Below, piece by piece: positions 61,816-64,000 of a DNA stretch of 64,000 nt (within the stretch, counting starts at the first letter, position 1; each line of letters starts with the position of its first letter). The notes beneath the pieces are model-generated. The model saw only the letters and a list, made by a program, of their open reading frames with translations. It had not been told where the DNA came from and did not search any database. The stretch is taken from assembly GCA_003254905.1 (NCBI GenBank), contig QANU01006361.1, positions 288,532 to 352,531 of the forward strand, written 5' to 3'. This DNA comes from Nissolia schottii (taxonomy: Eukaryota; Streptophyta; Magnoliopsida; Fabales; Fabaceae). The translations under genes were made by a program, and so were the position numbers.

Positions 61816-63524
61816 ACCACTCCTTGGTTAGTTTAGTGAGCTAAGGTACAACAGTTTCGCTACCGTAACGAAAGAAATCTAATACGATTTTTGTGGTGAC
61901 ATCTCATCTTGGAAAAGTGGACGCACAATATTTTTCAATAAGGGGCGTGTCTTCATTATTTTTCTCATACAAGATTTCATCACATCATTCGTAAGAATAT
62001 TTGTCCTAGTTTGTGTGTTGAGCAACGTCAAGCATTGCAAAAATTGAGCCTATGTTGATAGCTTAAGTTCATTATTAACGTAAATAGATTAACACACTCA
62101 CAGACGCAAATTATTGTCAACACACAATTATGCTTGTCTTTTGAATATTCGCTATGTATTTAGTTAATTTCTGTTGATAATATTATAGCAAAGAGTAAGC
62201 TAATAGGTAACAACAAAGTCAATTGAATGATTTATATATAGAATTTAAGAACTTTTGGTAAGAGAATTTTTTATATCATATTAAAAATTATTTTTTTCAA
62301 AAGTTTAAAATGTTAGAACTATTGCTTTGATACCATCCATCATTCAATAAAATGTTAACTTATGTAATAATAAATAAAATACGAGTTAACATAATATTTT
62401 ATATAAAGTATAAAATAAATATATTTAATATTTTTAAGATAATAAATACATGGAACGAATCTCTAACTTCCAATAAGGTGGGGCCCGTGCCCAACATAAT
62501 TAGTTCCAGCGCAGCCACGACGCAATCACTCTGAAATCTTGCATGCTCGCGTGGCACAAAACGACAGGGCAATAGTTGGTTGATCCAACGTGCTGACGTC
62601 CCGAATTACTTGTAGTATTCTATTGACATGTGGCGCGGCATCGTATGATGACGTCATATTTGTTTTAGTTCCACCCATGCTCTCTTTTTTCCGTCAACGA
62701 CTCAACGTGTTACGTGAGTCAATTTCATACTATTAATGTCGTGAGAGAAATATTTATATGCTTTTTGGAGTAAGATTTCTCTTCATTATTTATTTATTTA
62801 TTATTTAATATATCATTAATTAATATTGACTTATATTGATAGGTTCAAGAGTAGAGTCAGGATTTTAATAGGAGGGGATCGATCTATTTTATTTTTATTT
62901 TTATAGAAAATTGTAAAAAAGTCGAACTAAATTTATATAACACAAAAATTTTGAAATAAATTAATTGTTATATAAAGGTAGTATACAAAACAATGTTTAT
63001 ATAAACTATACACAACATATTTACCAAAAAAAAAACTATATATAACGTATACATACAAGATTAACTACATTAAACTCTAGATTTTTACTTTTTTTATTAT
63101 ATTTAGTGATGTTTCATTCATGAAATTAAAAATCATGAGTTATTATATTCTGTAAAGTAAATTTTACAACCATCTCCTTTTTTTAATGTAAACACTCATC
63201 TAATTTACAATAATATTATCTTTCATTTAGCTAGTTTCAAATTTTTGTTTTTAATAACTTTCACAACTAAAAATGTTCATTAAATTGTTGTAATCGACAC
63301 GGGAAGGTCGATCAGAACAAGCTTAATTAATCTACCATTTAAAGGATAAATATTTGATTTGCTAATCTCAAGTAACTTTTGACATAATTCAACAATAATA
63401 AATCATTTGGAGCTGAAAATAAGTAAACTTATTTACATATTAGATACACAAAAGGCGACACAGGTTATAAAAAAGAGAAAAATTTGGCTTAACATCTTAG
63501 TCTTAGTACCTAATATGCACTAAT
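61816..63524. other. Intergenic, with an ACGT-rich promoter-like patch
   Basis: I see no gene here. At 62594-62600 there is TGACGTC, at 62649-62656 the palindrome TGACGTCA, and near 62703-62716 AACGTGTTACGTGA. These are bZIP-type ACGT cores in a small GC-richer patch. No start codon with a convincing frame follows, so they may belong to a lost or distant gene. Confidence 0.35.
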
Positions 63525-64000
63525 CACTACTAGAAATATGACTATTACCGTCCCAAAATTACCGTCGGTTATTTTCCGACGGTATTACCGTCGGCATTTA
63601 CCACTTTACCGACGGTAATCGGTTCGCGGGAAAAAAAAAACAATATGTCCATTACCGTGGGTAATAGCTGCCTTTACCGTCGGATATTACCGACGGTAAA
63701 AATTTTATTTAAAATTTTTCATTTTGGCTCCAAAATGTTGGCGCCATGTAATGGGGTTACCGTCGGTGTTGCTTAGATCCGACGGTAACTTTATGAATAA
63801 AAATGCATCGTTTTTGGGAATCAAGTTACCGTCGGTAATTACCGACGGTAATGTGTTTAATAAAACGATGCGTTTTATTTTATATTATTACCGTTAGAAT
63901 TCACTGGTTACCGTCGGATAAATCCGACGGTAATCTTTCAGAAAAATACTTAAGCGAATTTCCTTTCTCTTCTTCTCATTACAGCAACTTCTTTCTCCTT
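63525..64000 (+). mobile_element. Terminal part of a CACTA (En/Spm) transposon, runs off the right edge
   Basis: The stretch starts CACTACTAGAAATATG, the canonical CACTACTAGAAA end of plant CACTA elements. It is followed by a dense subterminal array of ACCGTCGG (six copies) and its complement CCGACGGT (six copies), often paired as short palindromes. Such arrays are the known binding region for the element's own TNPA-type protein. The coding part and the other end would lie beyond base 64000. Only one end of the target duplication is visible. Confidence 0.88.

Overview
This is a plant nuclear window: genes with GT-AG introns, AT-rich intergenic DNA, a cytosolic-type tRNA-Arg(CCU), LTR retrotransposons and many small TIR elements. 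The families present (ROP/RAC, RabA1, VOZ, group-I bZIP, FLA, prohibitin) point to a eudicot. The ROP protein and the LTR style look legume-like to me, but that is an inference from memory. A 157-base assembly gap lies at 762-918.

Genes, left to right: (1) 5' part of a bZIP61/bZIP34-like transcription factor gene, minus strand, running off the left edge; (2) a broken papain-like cysteine protease (6848-8157); (3) a seven-exon ROP/RAC small GTPase (13796-15488) with one GC-AG intron; (4) tRNA-Arg(CCU) (16537-16609); (5) a two-exon RabA1/Rab11 GTPase (18553-20451); (6) an acyl-CoA oxidase pseudogene (32963-34055), convergent with (7) a VOZ transcription factor gene (34692-37509, minus, plus a 5'UTR exon near 37.8-38.0 kb); (8) a proline-rich protein of unknown function (45094-45750, minus); (9) a fasciclin-like arabinogalactan protein (49363-50121); (10) a five-exon mitochondrial prohibitin (51966-55173). 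These are unrelated single-gene units. ROP and RabA1 both act in membrane traffic and polarity, but nothing in the sequence links them.

The rest is mostly transposon-derived, and many elements can be bounded to the base by target-site duplications (TSDs): a MULE-type MITE (2434-3145, 9-bp TSD), a Stowaway-like MITE (3573-3808), a solo LTR (4651-5942), a MULE-type MITE inside the protease intron (7328-7567, 11-bp TSD), an antisense gypsy relic with a primer-binding site (about 10.9 kb), a Tourist/Harbinger-type element (11512-12859, TTA TSD), a TRIM-like miniature LTR element (21232-22596), a hAT-like element (23057-23833), a three-layer LTR nest (26680-31963), a TIR element with a second one inside (43218-44142), a complete but decayed Ty1-copia element (56789-61810, GAATA TSD) and one end of a CACTA element at the right edge (63525 onward).

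I found no convincing new gene system. The observations most worth checking are the clustered near-palindromes inside two LTRs of the nest, the 68-bp perfect duplication around a Helitron-like insert in the copia gag, the composite Harbinger element, and the CACTA subterminal palindromes.
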